Shown piece after piece: positions 42,066 to 51,260 of a stretch of 64,000 bases of DNA. Location of the stretch: NCBI RefSeq assembly GCF_900476375.1, contig NZ_UPPP01000127.1, forward strand, positions 1 to 64,000, read 5' to 3'. This DNA is from Allolucifera butyrica. Lineage in GTDB: Bacteria > Bacillota > Negativicutes > Sporomusales > UPPP01. The translations under genes were made by a program, and so were the position numbers. Below the pieces are notes generated by a model. That model ran no database searches, was not told the DNA's origin, and saw only the letters and a program-made list of their open reading frames with translations. Position 1 is the stretch's first letter, and each line of letters opens with the position of its first letter.

Positions 42066-42155
42066 GAATCGTTGGCTGAAGGGAGAAACGCATCATTTTG
42101 CTGATGGTGGTGAAATGGAACCACTAAAATAAAACAAAAACAATGTTAAGACGAG

Positions 42156-42192
42156 AAAACCGTCGCTGTACCTTCGGCTGCCGGTTTTTTTT
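42156..42192 (+). terminator. rho-independent terminator
   Basis: AAAACCG and CGGTTTT (42156-42162, 42182-42188) with inner partial pairs, followed by TTTTTTT. It would end the small peptide transcript. Confidence 0.75.
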
Positions 42193-42337
42193 GAATGCTT
42201 AAGGGACTGTTATCCTACATATTTATATTTAGAGTAGAGGAGGAATATGGGATATTATGAAGTATAAGGAAATAAGAGCCTTTATGTTACAGGGAATTTA
42301 AAATACAAGATGTTGCAATACATAAGAGGAGGCATGG

Positions 42338-43225
42338 ATGCTTACTAATTTCAGGTATTATTTATTAAAGATTCTGAGTGCCGGTATATGTTTGCTGCCG
42401 CATTCTTTGGTTTTTCGTATTGGCCGGAGTTTAGGCTATCTGTTTTATTTGGTGGCTGTACGCCAGCGGAATCGTGGCATTAATCAAGCTATGAATGGCT
42501 TGGAAATATCTTATGAAGAAGCAAAAGAGGTTGTTAAACGGGTATGTTATAATTTAGGACAAACGTTCATAGAAATATTGTATATACCAAAACTAACGCG
42601 AGAAAATTTTAGCCGGTATATTTCAATTGAGGGATTGGAAAATCTGCAACAAGCTATAGAGTCAGGCCGGGGGGTCGTTTTTCTTACAGCCCATATTGGT
42701 AACTGGGAATGGTTAGCCGTTGCCTTATCATTAGCTGGGTTTCCTGTAACTGCGATTGCCCAGCCTCAGCCGAATGACCAATATAACCGTTTTTTGAAAG
42801 AGTACCGGGAAATGAAGGGAAATACAATTTTTTATCGTGGTACCAATGAAATAATTAAAGCGGCCAGAGCGTTAAAAAAGGGAAAGGTTTTGGGTTTTCT
42901 GGCTGATCAAGACGGTGGCCCCAATGGCTTATTTGTAAATTTTTTAGGAAAAGAAGCTTCAACACCCATTGGGCCGGCTTTTTTTGCTGAAAAATTTGAA
43001 GCTGTAGTTGTGCCCGGTTTTATTTTTCATTCTTCCAGGGGAAAACATCACATAGTGATTCAACCGCCGCTTGTTTATGGACAGTGCGATAATCCGGATC
43101 AGGATCTTAGCGAAAGCACCTTACAGATGACTAAGGTCATCGAAGATGTAATTCGGCAACATCCTGAAGAATGGCTATGGTTTCAAAAAAGGTGGAATAC
43201 ACCATATACAAATTGTAATTCCTAA
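42338..43225 (+). CDS. lysophospholipid/lipid A acyltransferase (LpxL/HtrB family)
   Basis: 295 residues with an N-terminal membrane segment (~8-40) and the acyltransferase HX4E motif H119-IGNW-E124 (FLTAHIGNWEWLA). Also present are the family's ADQDGGPNGLFVNFLGKEASTPIGPA block (~192-216) and HPEEWLWFQKRWN end. LpxL/LpxM enzymes add secondary acyl chains to lipid A at the inner membrane. In a spore-forming organism it indicates a lipopolysaccharide-bearing outer membrane. ATG with AAGAGGAGG upstream; monocistronic. Confidence 0.9.
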   Translation: MLTNFRYYLLKILSAGICLLPHSLVFRIGRSLGYLFYLVAVRQRNRGINQAMNGLEISYEEAKEVVKRVCYNLGQTFIEILYIPKLTRENFSRYISIEGLENLQQAIESGRGVVFLTAHIGNWEWLAVALSLAGFPVTAIAQPQPNDQYNRFLKEYREMKGNTIFYRGTNEIIKAARALKKGKVLGFLADQDGGPNGLFVNFLGKEASTPIGPAFFAEKFEAVVVPGFIFHSSRGKHHIVIQPPLVYGQCDNPDQDLSESTLQMTKVIEDVIRQHPEEWLWFQKRWNTPYTNCNS

Positions 43226-43281
43226 AAACAGGTAGATATTACATAATCTGAATTTTAATCGCGTATTTTTAGAACTAAATT

Positions 43282-43320
43282 CAAAAGGGGAGTCGAGAAA
43301 TTTTCTCGACTCCCCTTTTG
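43282..43320. terminator. bidirectional terminator
   Basis: An almost perfect palindrome with arms CAAAAGGGGAGTCGAGAAA and its complement, A/T runs on both outer edges. It serves the acyltransferase (+) and the convergent carboxypeptidase (-). Confidence 0.92.
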
Positions 43321-43373
43321 TCACAGTCCTATTGCCGGGAAGGCCTGATTTAGGCCGGAAATAGACGCATAAA

Positions 43374-44879
43374 TTAAAGCCGATATAACTCACCGTATTT
43401 TTTCTTTAAGTACCGGATATACGGTACGATAGTCATCGGTTTGCCGGTAACCCGCCTGACAATCTCCATCCCCTGCAACTCCCGGCCATATTGGTAGATA
43501 TTTTTCGTTAGCCACTGATGCAGCGTTTCAAAGCGGCCTGCCGCAATTTCCCCGGGAATTTCCGGATGGGCCGCCAGGGCCGCTTCGAAAAATTGGGCGC
43601 TTAATACGTTGCCAATCGTATAACTCTGAAAATATCCGCCGATTGTTCCGCTATACCAGTGCATATCCTGGAGAACGCCCCTGGAATCGTCCGGAGGCGT
43701 TATGCCTAAATCCTGCCGGTATCTTTCATTCCAGGCTTCGGGAAGATCGGCAACAGCCAGTTTTCCTTCCAGCATACTAAGTTCCAGGTCAAAACGGATC
43801 ATCACATGCAGATTATAAGTCACTTCATCAGCATCGGTCCGAATGAGAGAACGTTGTACCTTATTGATGGCCCGGTAAAATGTGTCCAAGGAAACCTTGC
43901 CCAATTGTTCCGGAAAAACCTTCTGCAATTCCGGAAAGAAATGTTCCCAGAATTGGCGGCTTCTGCCTACCAGGTTCTCCCACAGTCTGGATTGGCTTTC
44001 ATGGATGCCCATTGCCGTTCCTGCCGCCAGGGGAGTCGCCTCCAACTCCGGGTTGATGCCCTGTTCATATAAGGCATGCCCGGTTTCATGAATTGTACTG
44101 AAGAGTGCTTCATTCAGTTCGTTTTCCTTAACCCGGGTTGTTATGCGGACATCCTGGATGGAAAAAGAGGTTGTAAAAGGATGCGGACTTTTATCCTCGC
44201 GGCCTCTTTCAAAATCGTATCCTAAAGCCTTTGCTACTCCGAGTCCGAACTGTAGTTGCTCCGCCTCTGAAAATTGTTGCTTCAAGCAGGAGTCGTCGGC
44301 GGGAGGAAGACTGGTAATACGTTGCACGAGTGGGATCAACTCTTGCCGGAGTTCGTCAAACAAGGGACGGATGACCGAGACTTTTAGTCCTTCATCCATC
44401 GCGTCGATTAATGGATCGGCGATGTGCTCGTACCCGGGATAAAAGTTAGCCCGTTGCCGACTATAATCCAGTGTTTTAGCAAGAAACGGCTCCACGATTT
44501 TAAAATTATGCTCGCTCCGTGCCTGGGCCCATTTCTCATAGGTATGGGACGCATGTTCTGAAAACTCGGCCGTAAAGCTTGGCGGAATCTTACTTTCCCG
44601 CTCATAATCCCGGGTGGCAACCCGGATTAAACTGGCGTCGTCAGAGTCTTGCGGCAATGTATCAGCCAATGGCTGAAGCGCTTCCAACAGCCTGCCGATT
44701 TCCGGATCAATCGCCTTCTCATGGGCCAGCCTTTGCATCGTCGCCAATTGCCTGGCCCGCGCCGCTGCGCCCCCTGACGGCATCAGCGTCATCTGATCCC
44801 AGGATAAGACGGCACTTGCCGCCGTTAAGTCACTAATCTCCGCCAGCCGTTTCTTTAATTCGTCCAAAGGGTTATTCAT
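43374..44879 (-). CDS. M32-family carboxypeptidase
   Basis: A thermostable-carboxypeptidase-1-like metallopeptidase of 501 residues, cytoplasmic. The zinc motif is HETGH (in STIHETGHALYEQG, ~262-266); the downstream GIHESQSRLWEN (~293-304) gives the third ligand region, and RTDADEVTYNLHVMIRFD (~345-362) is diagnostic. Start at the ATG at 44879 with AAAGGAGGAATTACG upstream; the frame extends 7 codons further without need. It removes C-terminal residues from peptides. Confidence 0.95.
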   Translation of the reverse strand: MNNPLDELKKRLAEISDLTAASAVLSWDQMTLMPSGGAAARARQLATMQRLAHEKAIDPEIGRLLEALQPLADTLPQDSDDASLIRVATRDYERESKIPPSFTAEFSEHASHTYEKWAQARSEHNFKIVEPFLAKTLDYSRQRANFYPGYEHIADPLIDAMDEGLKVSVIRPLFDELRQELIPLVQRITSLPPADDSCLKQQFSEAEQLQFGLGVAKALGYDFERGREDKSPHPFTTSFSIQDVRITTRVKENELNEALFSTIHETGHALYEQGINPELEATPLAAGTAMGIHESQSRLWENLVGRSRQFWEHFFPELQKVFPEQLGKVSLDTFYRAINKVQRSLIRTDADEVTYNLHVMIRFDLELSMLEGKLAVADLPEAWNERYRQDLGITPPDDSRGVLQDMHWYSGTIGGYFQSYTIGNVLSAQFFEAALAAHPEIPGEIAAGRFETLHQWLTKNIYQYGRELQGMEIVRRVTGKPMTIVPYIRYLKKKYGELYRL

Positions 44880-45029
44880 CGTAATTCCTCCTTTATCCAA
44901 TTAAGTCCTATAATTAGCTTACCACTACTTGTAATTTTTAACCAAATTCTAATTTTAGTCTAACCAGGAATTAATCTTTAGGGTCTATGCTGTGAAAAGA
45001 AAATGATAAATAATTTTGGAGGAAACAGC

Positions 45030-45836
45030 ATGAATAAAAATCTATCAGCTACAGTAAAACAGACCTTAATCAAGGTGCCGGAAGTTACACTAATATTTTG
45101 GATTATCAAAGTGTTAACCACTGGTATGGGAGAGGTATTCGCTGATTTTTCAGCGGATATGCTAACACTTCCACTTGCAACAACGATTGCGGGTTTTGGT
45201 CTTGCAGTTGCATTAGGATTGCAGTTTAAAGTACGCCGCTATGTACCATGGATTTACTGGTTGGCTGTTGTCATGGTTAGCATATTTGGTACAATGTTTG
45301 CAGACATTTTATCTAGGAGATTAGGAATTCCCCTCATTGTTTCATCGTCAGGTTTTATAATAGCACAAGTTATTATTTTTATTGTATGGTATGGGGTGGA
45401 GAAAACGCTATCTTTTCACAACATCCGCACTCCTCGGCGTGAATTTTTTTATTGGTTAACTGTAATAGATACATTTGCACTTGGTACGGCATTGGGGGAT
45501 TTTACTGCATTTGTACTGCATTGGGGATTCCTTTTATCCGGAATCATATTTGCTATCTTAATTGCTATTCCGGCTATAGGATATCGATGGTTTAAAATGA
45601 ACGCGATTTTTTCCTTCTGGTTCGCCTATATAATAACGCGCCCGCTAGGTGCTTCCTTTACCGACTGGCTTTCAATGCCTGCTAAAATTGGAGGCCTTGC
45701 TATAGACCGCGGCCTTGTAAGTTTTATATTAATAGTTATTATCTTTGCTTTTGTTGCCTATCTGACAGTCAAAGAAAAAAATGCTAATCATAATAAACAG
45801 GAATCATATGATGGAGTATTGCAGGCAAATAAATAG
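45030..45836 (+). CDS. COG4705-type multi-pass membrane protein
   Basis: 268 residues with about eight membrane helices and the family openings VPEVTLIFWIIKVLTTGMGEVFADF (~15-39) and FWLTVIDTFALGTALGDF-like repeat (YWLTVIDTFALGTALGDFTAFVL, ~140-162), two halves that resemble each other. Function unknown; such proteins are called uncharacterised membrane-anchored proteins. ATG at 45030 with TTGGAGGAAAC upstream. The DUF4405-like gene follows 23 bases later. Confidence 0.8.
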   Translation: MNKNLSATVKQTLIKVPEVTLIFWIIKVLTTGMGEVFADFSADMLTLPLATTIAGFGLAVALGLQFKVRRYVPWIYWLAVVMVSIFGTMFADILSRRLGIPLIVSSSGFIIAQVIIFIVWYGVEKTLSFHNIRTPRREFFYWLTVIDTFALGTALGDFTAFVLHWGFLLSGIIFAILIAIPAIGYRWFKMNAIFSFWFAYIITRPLGASFTDWLSMPAKIGGLAIDRGLVSFILIVIIFAFVAYLTVKEKNANHNKQESYDGVLQANK

Positions 45837-45859
45837 AGGTTTAAAACAGGGTGATTATT

Positions 45860-46150
45860 ATGAGAAAAATTACATCGATTATATTGGCAATCGCATTCAT
45901 TATTGTATCTGTATCAGGTGTACAGATGGTTGTTGCCCACAAGGCCAAACCGCAAATAGTTCAGCAGCAAATGATAGATAACAATGGTGATAAATATACA
46001 ATGGCCAGGAAAGAAAAGCCGTTTTATCCGGAAAAAGCGCATGGATGGGCTGGATTTCTCTTTATTGGAGCCGGATTGGTGCATCTGGGCATCAATAGAA
46101 AACTAATGCTATCCTATTTCAAGTTTCGGCGAAATAGGACGAATGGCTAA
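45860..46150 (+). CDS. small DUF4405-like membrane protein
   Basis: 96 residues. An N-terminal signal anchor (ITSIILAIAFIIVSVSGVQMVVA) and a second hydrophobic segment with the pattern HGWAGFLFIGAGLVHLGINRKLML, which matches DUF4405-type proteins where the two His may bind heme. ATG at 45860 with AGGGTG six bases upstream (GTG at 45851 overlaps it). Follows the COG4705-type gene; function unknown. Confidence 0.7.
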   Translation: MRKITSIILAIAFIIVSVSGVQMVVAHKAKPQIVQQQMIDNNGDKYTMARKEKPFYPEKAHGWAGFLFIGAGLVHLGINRKLMLSYFKFRRNRTNG

Positions 46151-46206
46151 ATTCTATTTAGAATCACTTTTCGCAGTCTGCTGTTTATAGCTGGCATAAG
46201 AGAAAT

Positions 46207-46659
46207 CTATTTAGTATTATTTGGTTCAATTTGATTTGTCTGTCTAAGAATGCTGGCTCCAATTCTTTCAATCAAATTTAAAAGGATTTCCCTTTCTTCG
46301 CGGTCAAGATTATCTAACATTATTTTATTCCATGAATCTAAAACCTCAAACAAAATATTTTTAATAGATTCCGCCTTACCGGTAGTATATAAATTATAAG
46401 CCCGTTTATCGTCTTCACTTATCTTTCTAATAACATAATCTTCGTTTACTAGCTTTGCAACAGCTCTAGCCGTTGTAGTCTTATCGATTTTTACGATATT
46501 TGCCAGTTGCTCCTGACTGATGCCGTTATTTTCAAATAAAGTAACCAGAAAAATATATTGACCGCTACCTAAATTGTATTTTTTTAATTCTGAATTAAAA
46601 AATATTTGACTATATCTATAAATCAAAGAAATATGCTTTCCTAATCTTTCTTTTGGCAA
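46207..46659 (-). CDS. MarR-family transcriptional regulator
   Basis: 150 residues from a TTG at 46659; GGAGG lies eight bases upstream, and the in-frame ATG at 46674 overlaps that site. The winged helix is at ~35-100 (ISQEQLANIVKIDKTTTARAVAKLVNEDYVIRKISEDDKRAYNLYTT). It is convergent with the two membrane-protein genes and divergent from the repeat protein at 46923. An inverted repeat at 46767-46804 upstream is a possible operator. Confidence 0.9.
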   Translation of the reverse strand: MPKERLGKHISLIYRYSQIFFNSELKKYNLGSGQYIFLVTLFENNGISQEQLANIVKIDKTTTARAVAKLVNEDYVIRKISEDDKRAYNLYTTGKAESIKNILFEVLDSWNKIMLDNLDREEREILLNLIERIGASILRQTNQIEPNNTK

Positions 46660-46766
46660 AATAACTACCTCCATACTAATTTGTTAACTTTGAAAACAGT
46701 CTAAATGATTCTTTGTGGCTTAAAATTCTAAGACTATCATAGGTTATCCAAGAAGTTTCATTTGAA

Positions 46767-46804
46767 ACTATATTGGAAATTATATAGAAAATTCTCAATA
46801 TAGT
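46767..46804. promoter_or_regulatory. inverted repeat between marR-type and repeat-protein genes
   Basis: ACTATATTG (46767-46775) and CAATATAGT (46796-46804), perfect nine-base arms with a 20-base spacer, in the divergent intergenic region. Possible MarR operator. A weaker Fur-like stretch is at 46878-46896. Confidence 0.4.
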
Positions 46805-46922
46805 AAAGAAAAAATCATTTTTAAAATGGTTGTATTTGCAACTAACATGCAATATGATATAGGTGTGCGCGCACTTAAATGATCATGGTCATTATCAATT
46901 CTGTTGGAAAGGAGGATGTAAA

Positions 46923-47270
46923 ATGAAAAAAACGGTAATCTCTTTGTTGGTATGTCTTGCTCTCATCACTTTGATGGGAGAGGTTTTTGCCGACAGTCCC
47001 AATGTGGAAACTACTTCAAATTATTCTTGGAATGTGACAGCGGCTCAAAGAGCTGGCGATTACTATAAATTTGAGGCGCCGGTCCCAAGCTTCAGACAAG
47101 ACACTGGCTGTTCCGATGTGACTGCAGCAGAAAAAAACGGTGACTATTTCAAATTTGAAGCAGCTTTCGATAATGGTAACGTTCAAGAAACCAAGATTGC
47201 CAATGACTTTTGGTCTATAACAGCGGCTGAAAGAAATGGTGATTATGCTAAGTTTGTTGCCAACAATTAA
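46923..47270 (+). CDS. secreted three-repeat protein (GDYxKFxA repeats)
   Basis: 115 residues with a signal peptide (~1-23, TVISLLVCLALITLMGEVFA|D). The mature protein is three imperfect copies: WNVTAAQRAGDYYKFEA (~36), SDVTAAEKNGDYFKFEA (~63) and WSITAAERNGDYAKFVA (~97). I know no family for it. The repeat size and style recall the EFAYEMARLT repeats of the protein at 13613. A very good GGAAAGGAGGATG site precedes the ATG. Single gene with its own terminator; probably an envelope or periplasmic protein. Confidence 0.75.
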   Translation: MKKTVISLLVCLALITLMGEVFADSPNVETTSNYSWNVTAAQRAGDYYKFEAPVPSFRQDTGCSDVTAAEKNGDYFKFEAAFDNGNVQETKIANDFWSITAAERNGDYAKFVANN

Positions 47271-47313
47271 CTTACTGCACAAAAATTTAACGCAGCCTTG
47301 AATGAACCAAAAA

Positions 47314-47360
47314 ATAAAATGCAGCCGCCCATCTCGGGTCTGGCTGCATTTTATTTTTAT
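47314..47360 (+). terminator. terminator after the repeat protein gene
   Basis: ATAAAATGCAGCC pairs with GGCTGCATTTTAT around a 15-base loop that can itself fold (CCC/GGG), then TTTTAT. Confidence 0.9.
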
Positions 47361-47515
47361 CAGGTCAGAGGCTTGTTGCCTCCATGAAACGGTTCCGCTC
47401 CTATCAGGACCAGGTAGATACGTATTCTTATTAGGAATCGAATGATTCTGATTCTGAATTGTTCTGACAATTATCCAATTGTTATAATGGGACCGTAATG
47501 AAAAGGAGGTATAGT

Positions 47516-49018
47516 ATGCAATCCCCAAAAGATGTGCAAGTGGCCGATTTACGTTCTGCGCTTGAATTGTTGAGAAATAATCCCGGACAGTACATTGAAA
47601 CCAATGAATTAGTGGACCCCCAGGCTGAACTGTCAGGAGTCTACCGTTACGTCGGTGCCGGCGGAACCGTACAACGGCCGACTCAGATTGGACCGGCAAT
47701 GATGTTTAACCGGGTAAAAGGTCATCCTGACGCCAAAGTGGTAATCGGCGTTCTGGCCAGTCGGGAGCGGGTTGCCCTTATGTTGGGCACGCAGCCAAAA
47801 CGGCTTGGCTTTTTGCTGCAGGAAGCGGTGGCGAAAGCAATCCCGCCGGTCGTCATTCCGCAGCAGGAGGCGGTCTGCCAAGAGATTAAGCGTTTTGCCA
47901 CCGATGCGGATTTTGATCTTCGCAAGCTGGTCCCGGCGCCGACCAATACGCCGGAAGACGCCGGCCCATACATCACATTCGGCCTGTGTTACGCTTCGGA
48001 TCCGGAAACGCACGAATCGGATGTAACGATTCATCGTTTGTGTGTGCAAGGCAAAGATACGTTGTCGATGTGGATTACGCCAGGCGCACGCCATATTGGC
48101 GCCTTCTTTGATAAGGCGGAAAAGAAAGGGCAGCCGCTGCCCATTTCCATCAGTATTGGTGTAGATCCTGCTATTGCAGTCGGTGCTGGTTTTGAGGCGC
48201 CGACAACACCGCAGGGATTTAATGAACTGAGCATTGCAGGCGCGATTCGCAGTAAACCGGTTGAGCTTGTTTCTTGTCTGACGATCGACGAAAAAGCAAT
48301 TGCTAATGCGGAATATATCATCGAAGGCGAGTTATTGCCCAACACGAGAATGCGTGAAGATGAAAACACAAATAGCGGCAAGGCTATGCCCGAATTTCCA
48401 GGGTACACAGGACCGGCCGCACCGGCAATTCATGTAATAAAGGTAAAGGCGGTGACGCATCGCCGGAATCCAATCCTGCAGACCTGTATCGGCCCCAGTG
48501 AAGAGCATGTCAGTATGGCGGGAATTCCGACGGAGGCCAGCATTCTCGGCATGGTGGAACGAGCAATGCCCGGGCGGTTACTGAATGTCTACGCTCATGC
48601 TGCCGGTGGCGGCAAATACATGGCGGTGCTGCAGTTTAAAAAAAGCGTACCCAGTGATGAAGGACGGCAACGGCAAGCGGCATTGCTGGCATTCTCGGCT
48701 TTTTCCGAGTTGAAACACGTAATTTTGGTTGATGAAGATGTCGATCCATTTGATAGCAATGACGTATTATGGGCGCTTAACACACGTTATCAAGGCGACA
48801 TTGACACGGTTTTCATTCCGGGGATCCGTTGTCATCCCCTGGATCCGTCGCAAACACCGGAATACAACCCGGCGCTGCGTGACCGGGGTTTGTCGTGCAA
48901 AGTAATCTTTGACTGCACGGTTCCGTATCATCTAAAAGAAAAATTCCAGCGGGCAAAGTTTATGGAGGTTGATCCTGCCCGGTTTGCTCCAACATTGTTT
49001 CCAAAGGTGGTTGAATAA
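47516..49018 (+). CDS. UbiD-family decarboxylase
   Basis: A prenyl-FMN-dependent decarboxylase of 500 residues, with YRYVGAGGTVQRPTQIGPAMMFN, GTDPA-like ISIGVDPAIAVGAG, EFPGYTGPAAPAIHVIKVKAVTHRRNPILQT and the HVILVDEDVDPFDSNDVLWALNTRYQ block near the C-terminus. UbiD enzymes reversibly decarboxylate aromatic or unsaturated acids. It is in one unit with DUF554 and UbiX, the enzyme that makes its cofactor. Substrate not determinable. ATG at 47516 with AAAGGAGGT. An AATTGT TCTG ACAATT inverted repeat near 47457-47472 overlaps the likely promoter (TATAAT at 47483). Confidence 0.92.
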   Translation: MQSPKDVQVADLRSALELLRNNPGQYIETNELVDPQAELSGVYRYVGAGGTVQRPTQIGPAMMFNRVKGHPDAKVVIGVLASRERVALMLGTQPKRLGFLLQEAVAKAIPPVVIPQQEAVCQEIKRFATDADFDLRKLVPAPTNTPEDAGPYITFGLCYASDPETHESDVTIHRLCVQGKDTLSMWITPGARHIGAFFDKAEKKGQPLPISISIGVDPAIAVGAGFEAPTTPQGFNELSIAGAIRSKPVELVSCLTIDEKAIANAEYIIEGELLPNTRMREDENTNSGKAMPEFPGYTGPAAPAIHVIKVKAVTHRRNPILQTCIGPSEEHVSMAGIPTEASILGMVERAMPGRLLNVYAHAAGGGKYMAVLQFKKSVPSDEGRQRQAALLAFSAFSELKHVILVDEDVDPFDSNDVLWALNTRYQGDIDTVFIPGIRCHPLDPSQTPEYNPALRDRGLSCKVIFDCTVPYHLKEKFQRAKFMEVDPARFAPTLFPKVVE

Positions 49019-49750
49019 ATGGTAAAATTACCGGTCGGTGTTATTGTTAATAGTACATCTGTCTTACTTGGCGGTTTTCTGGGCGCCTTTCTGGGCGACT
49101 CAGTTCCGGAAAGATTGCGGACGGCACTGCCGTTGACTTTCGGCATAGCATCAATGGCAATGGGCGTCGCGATGATTGTGAAAATGCATATGCTGCCGCC
49201 TGTGATTTTGGCCTTGATTGTCGGCAGTGCCATCGGAGAACTGATTCGGCTGGAAAAGGGAATCGAAATTTGTGCTCATGCCGTGCAAAAGCCGCTGAAA
49301 AGGATTTTTAAAAGTGGCGGCAATATTCAAAACCAACAGGAATTCATGGAGAAGTTTGTCGGCATTTTGGTTTTGTTTTGCGCTAGCGGAACCGGTATTT
49401 TCGGAGCTTTAAACGAAGGTATGACCGGTAATTCTTCAATCTTGCTGACCAAGTCCTTTCTTGACTTTTTTACCGGGGGGATTTTTGCTACGGCACTTGG
49501 CTATATGGTCATGACAATCTGTGTGCCGCAATTTATCGTGCTGCTTGCCCTGTATTTTAGCGCATCCCTGATTTTACCGATGACGGATGCAAAAATGATC
49601 GCCGATTTTACGGCGGTTGGCGGAATTTTGATGCTGGCAACGGGCTTTCGCATCAGCGGGGTAAAATCCTTCCCGATCGCCAACATGATCCCGGCTTTGT
49701 TTGTGGCGATGCCGATTTCGTATCTGTGGGCCACTTTCATTGCCCGGTAA
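49019..49750 (+). CDS. DUF554 membrane protein
   Basis: A DUF554 (YqgA-like) integral membrane protein of 243 residues, about seven helices. PVGVIVNSTSVLLGGFLGAFLGDSVPERLRTALPLTFGIASMAMG at the start is typical. The family may be a transporter; function unknown. Its ATG follows the ubiD stop directly (TAAATG), so it is translated with ubiD, and ubiX comes 28 bases later. Its place inside a ubiD-ubiX unit suggests transport of the substrate or product acid; this is inference. Confidence 0.88.
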   Translation: MVKLPVGVIVNSTSVLLGGFLGAFLGDSVPERLRTALPLTFGIASMAMGVAMIVKMHMLPPVILALIVGSAIGELIRLEKGIEICAHAVQKPLKRIFKSGGNIQNQQEFMEKFVGILVLFCASGTGIFGALNEGMTGNSSILLTKSFLDFFTGGIFATALGYMVMTICVPQFIVLLALYFSASLILPMTDAKMIADFTAVGGILMLATGFRISGVKSFPIANMIPALFVAMPISYLWATFIAR

Positions 49751-49778
49751 AACAAAGTAGAGGAAGGAGGGGGTCTAC

Positions 49779-50357
49779 CTGCACGGAGAAAAGAACTCTG
49801 TTAAACGGCTGGTCATTGGCATGAGCGGGGCGAGCGGGATTCCCATAGCGGTTGCCTTGCTGCAGGAAATGCAAAAAAGACCGGATTGGGAAACTCATCT
49901 GGTCATCACAAAGGGCGCGCAACAAACGATTGAGCAGGAAACACCGCTTTCTGTAACGGAAATAGAGGCGCTGGCTACGAAGTGCTATGCGCTGGATGAC
50001 ATAGGTGCCGGCATAGCCAGCGGAACGTTCTGGACAGAGGGAATGGTCGTCGTACCCTGCAGCATGAAAACGGTCTCCGGCATCGCGAACGGTTTTTCGC
50101 AGAACCTGCTGTTGCGGGCCGCCGATGTTACCCTCAAGGAGGGACGCAACCTAGTTCTGGTGGCGCGGGAATCGCCACTCAGCCCGATCCATCTTGCCAA
50201 TCTGCTCACTTTGGCGCGGCTGGGGGTCAGGATCTTGCCGCCCATGCTGACTTATTACAACAAGCCGGCCAGCATTGACGACATGACCCGGCACGTTGTG
50301 GGGAAAATTACCGATGTATTTCAAATTGAAACGGCGGGGTTTCAGCGATGGACCTAA
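49779..50357 (+). CDS. ubiX: flavin prenyltransferase UbiX
   Basis: UbiX/Pad1-type enzyme, 192 residues, that prenylates FMN to the cofactor of UbiD. VIGMSGASGIPIAVALLQEM (~13-32) and PCSMKTVSGIANGFSQNLLLRAADVTLKEGRNLVLVARESPLSPIHLANLL (~93-143) are diagnostic. The fold needs the KRLVIGMSGASG strand, so the start must lie before 49803. The only candidates are CTG codons; that at 49779 has GGAGG eight bases upstream. A CTG start is rare. The ATG at 49821 would cut the nucleotide-binding strand. Confidence 0.9.
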   Translation: MHGEKNSVKRLVIGMSGASGIPIAVALLQEMQKRPDWETHLVITKGAQQTIEQETPLSVTEIEALATKCYALDDIGAGIASGTFWTEGMVVVPCSMKTVSGIANGFSQNLLLRAADVTLKEGRNLVLVARESPLSPIHLANLLTLARLGVRILPPMLTYYNKPASIDDMTRHVVGKITDVFQIETAGFQRWT

Positions 50358-50375
50358 CACAGCGCGTATTTCAGA

Positions 50376-51260
50376 TTACTTCTTAAACCACTTTATAAGA
50401 AAATTGCGGAACAAATTCGCGCTGGGTGAAAGTTTTTTCCCATGCGGGAAGACGAGCGCAAGCGTGCTGGTTGCAGGCTCCTCCAATTCCAGCCAGACGA
50501 TGTCGGGATGCTGGAAAAAACTGATTACCTTTTTCATTAGCAGGGATACACCGATGTTTTCCGCGACAAAGCCGATGATAGATTCGATGCGCGTGTGCTG
50601 ATACCGGATTGTAGGCGAAAATCCTGCTTTGGCGCAAGCGGATAAACATAGGTCGTATAGCCCCGGCCCTGAATCCAGCAGGATAAAGGATTCTTCTGCC
50701 GCTTCCCTGAGAGGAAGCGGCTTTTTGTGGGCTAAGGGATGATTGGTATTTGTGACGAATACCAATTCGTCATCGGCAAGGGGTATTACTTTATACGCGT
50801 TGCTGGGTAAGGTTACTGTCCGCACAACAGCCAGGTCAAGCAGTTCTTCGTCAAGCATTTTTACGATATGGTCGCCTTTTTCTTCGAAAGTCTGAATCGT
50901 GATGTCCGGGTATTGTTTGGCGAAAGCGGCAATGGCACGATGAATATCATACTGACTCATAATCGGGATCGAACCCAGGGTCAGATGTCCTTCGTCGGGC
51001 TGCCGGTATTGCTGCATTTTACGCATCATCACGCCGTGCTTGGCGACGAGCTCTTCGGCAAAGCTGAAAAACTCGTGGCCTGCAGAATTCAGGCGCAATG
51101 TGCGCTCGTTTCTGTCAAAAAGTTTCAAACCAACTTCTTCTTCTAATTGGACAATATGTTTCGATAAGGAGGATTGCGAAATATAAAGATGCTCTGCTGC
51201 CAGTGTCATATTGCGGTAGCGGGAGACTGCCAAAAAATACCTTAATTGTTCGATGTCCAT
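50376..51260 (-). CDS. LysR-family transcriptional regulator
   Basis: 294 residues. The winged helix-turn-helix is at 1-60 (MDIEQLRYFLAVSRYRNMTLAAEHLYISQSSLSKHIVQLEEEVGLKLFDRN); the periplasmic-binding-like effector domain at ~90-290. It converges on ubiX, 18 bases away, so it may control the ubiD-DUF554-ubiX unit or a gene outside. GGAGCTCATTATTGC precedes the ATG. Confidence 0.93.
   Translation of the reverse strand: MDIEQLRYFLAVSRYRNMTLAAEHLYISQSSLSKHIVQLEEEVGLKLFDRNERTLRLNSAGHEFFSFAEELVAKHGVMMRKMQQYRQPDEGHLTLGSIPIMSQYDIHRAIAAFAKQYPDITIQTFEEKGDHIVKMLDEELLDLAVVRTVTLPSNAYKVIPLADDELVFVTNTNHPLAHKKPLPLREAAEESFILLDSGPGLYDLCLSACAKAGFSPTIRYQHTRIESIIGFVAENIGVSLLMKKVISFFQHPDIVWLELEEPATSTLALVFPHGKKLSPSANLFRNFLIKWFKK

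Noticed and set aside
46878..46896. A full Fur box before the three-repeat protein
   Set aside because: 14 of 19 consensus bases match but dyad symmetry is poor; kept only as a side remark.
47016..48094. Antisense frames opposite the repeat protein and ubiD
   Set aside because: They cross a terminator and two strongly supported genes; composition is not protein-like.
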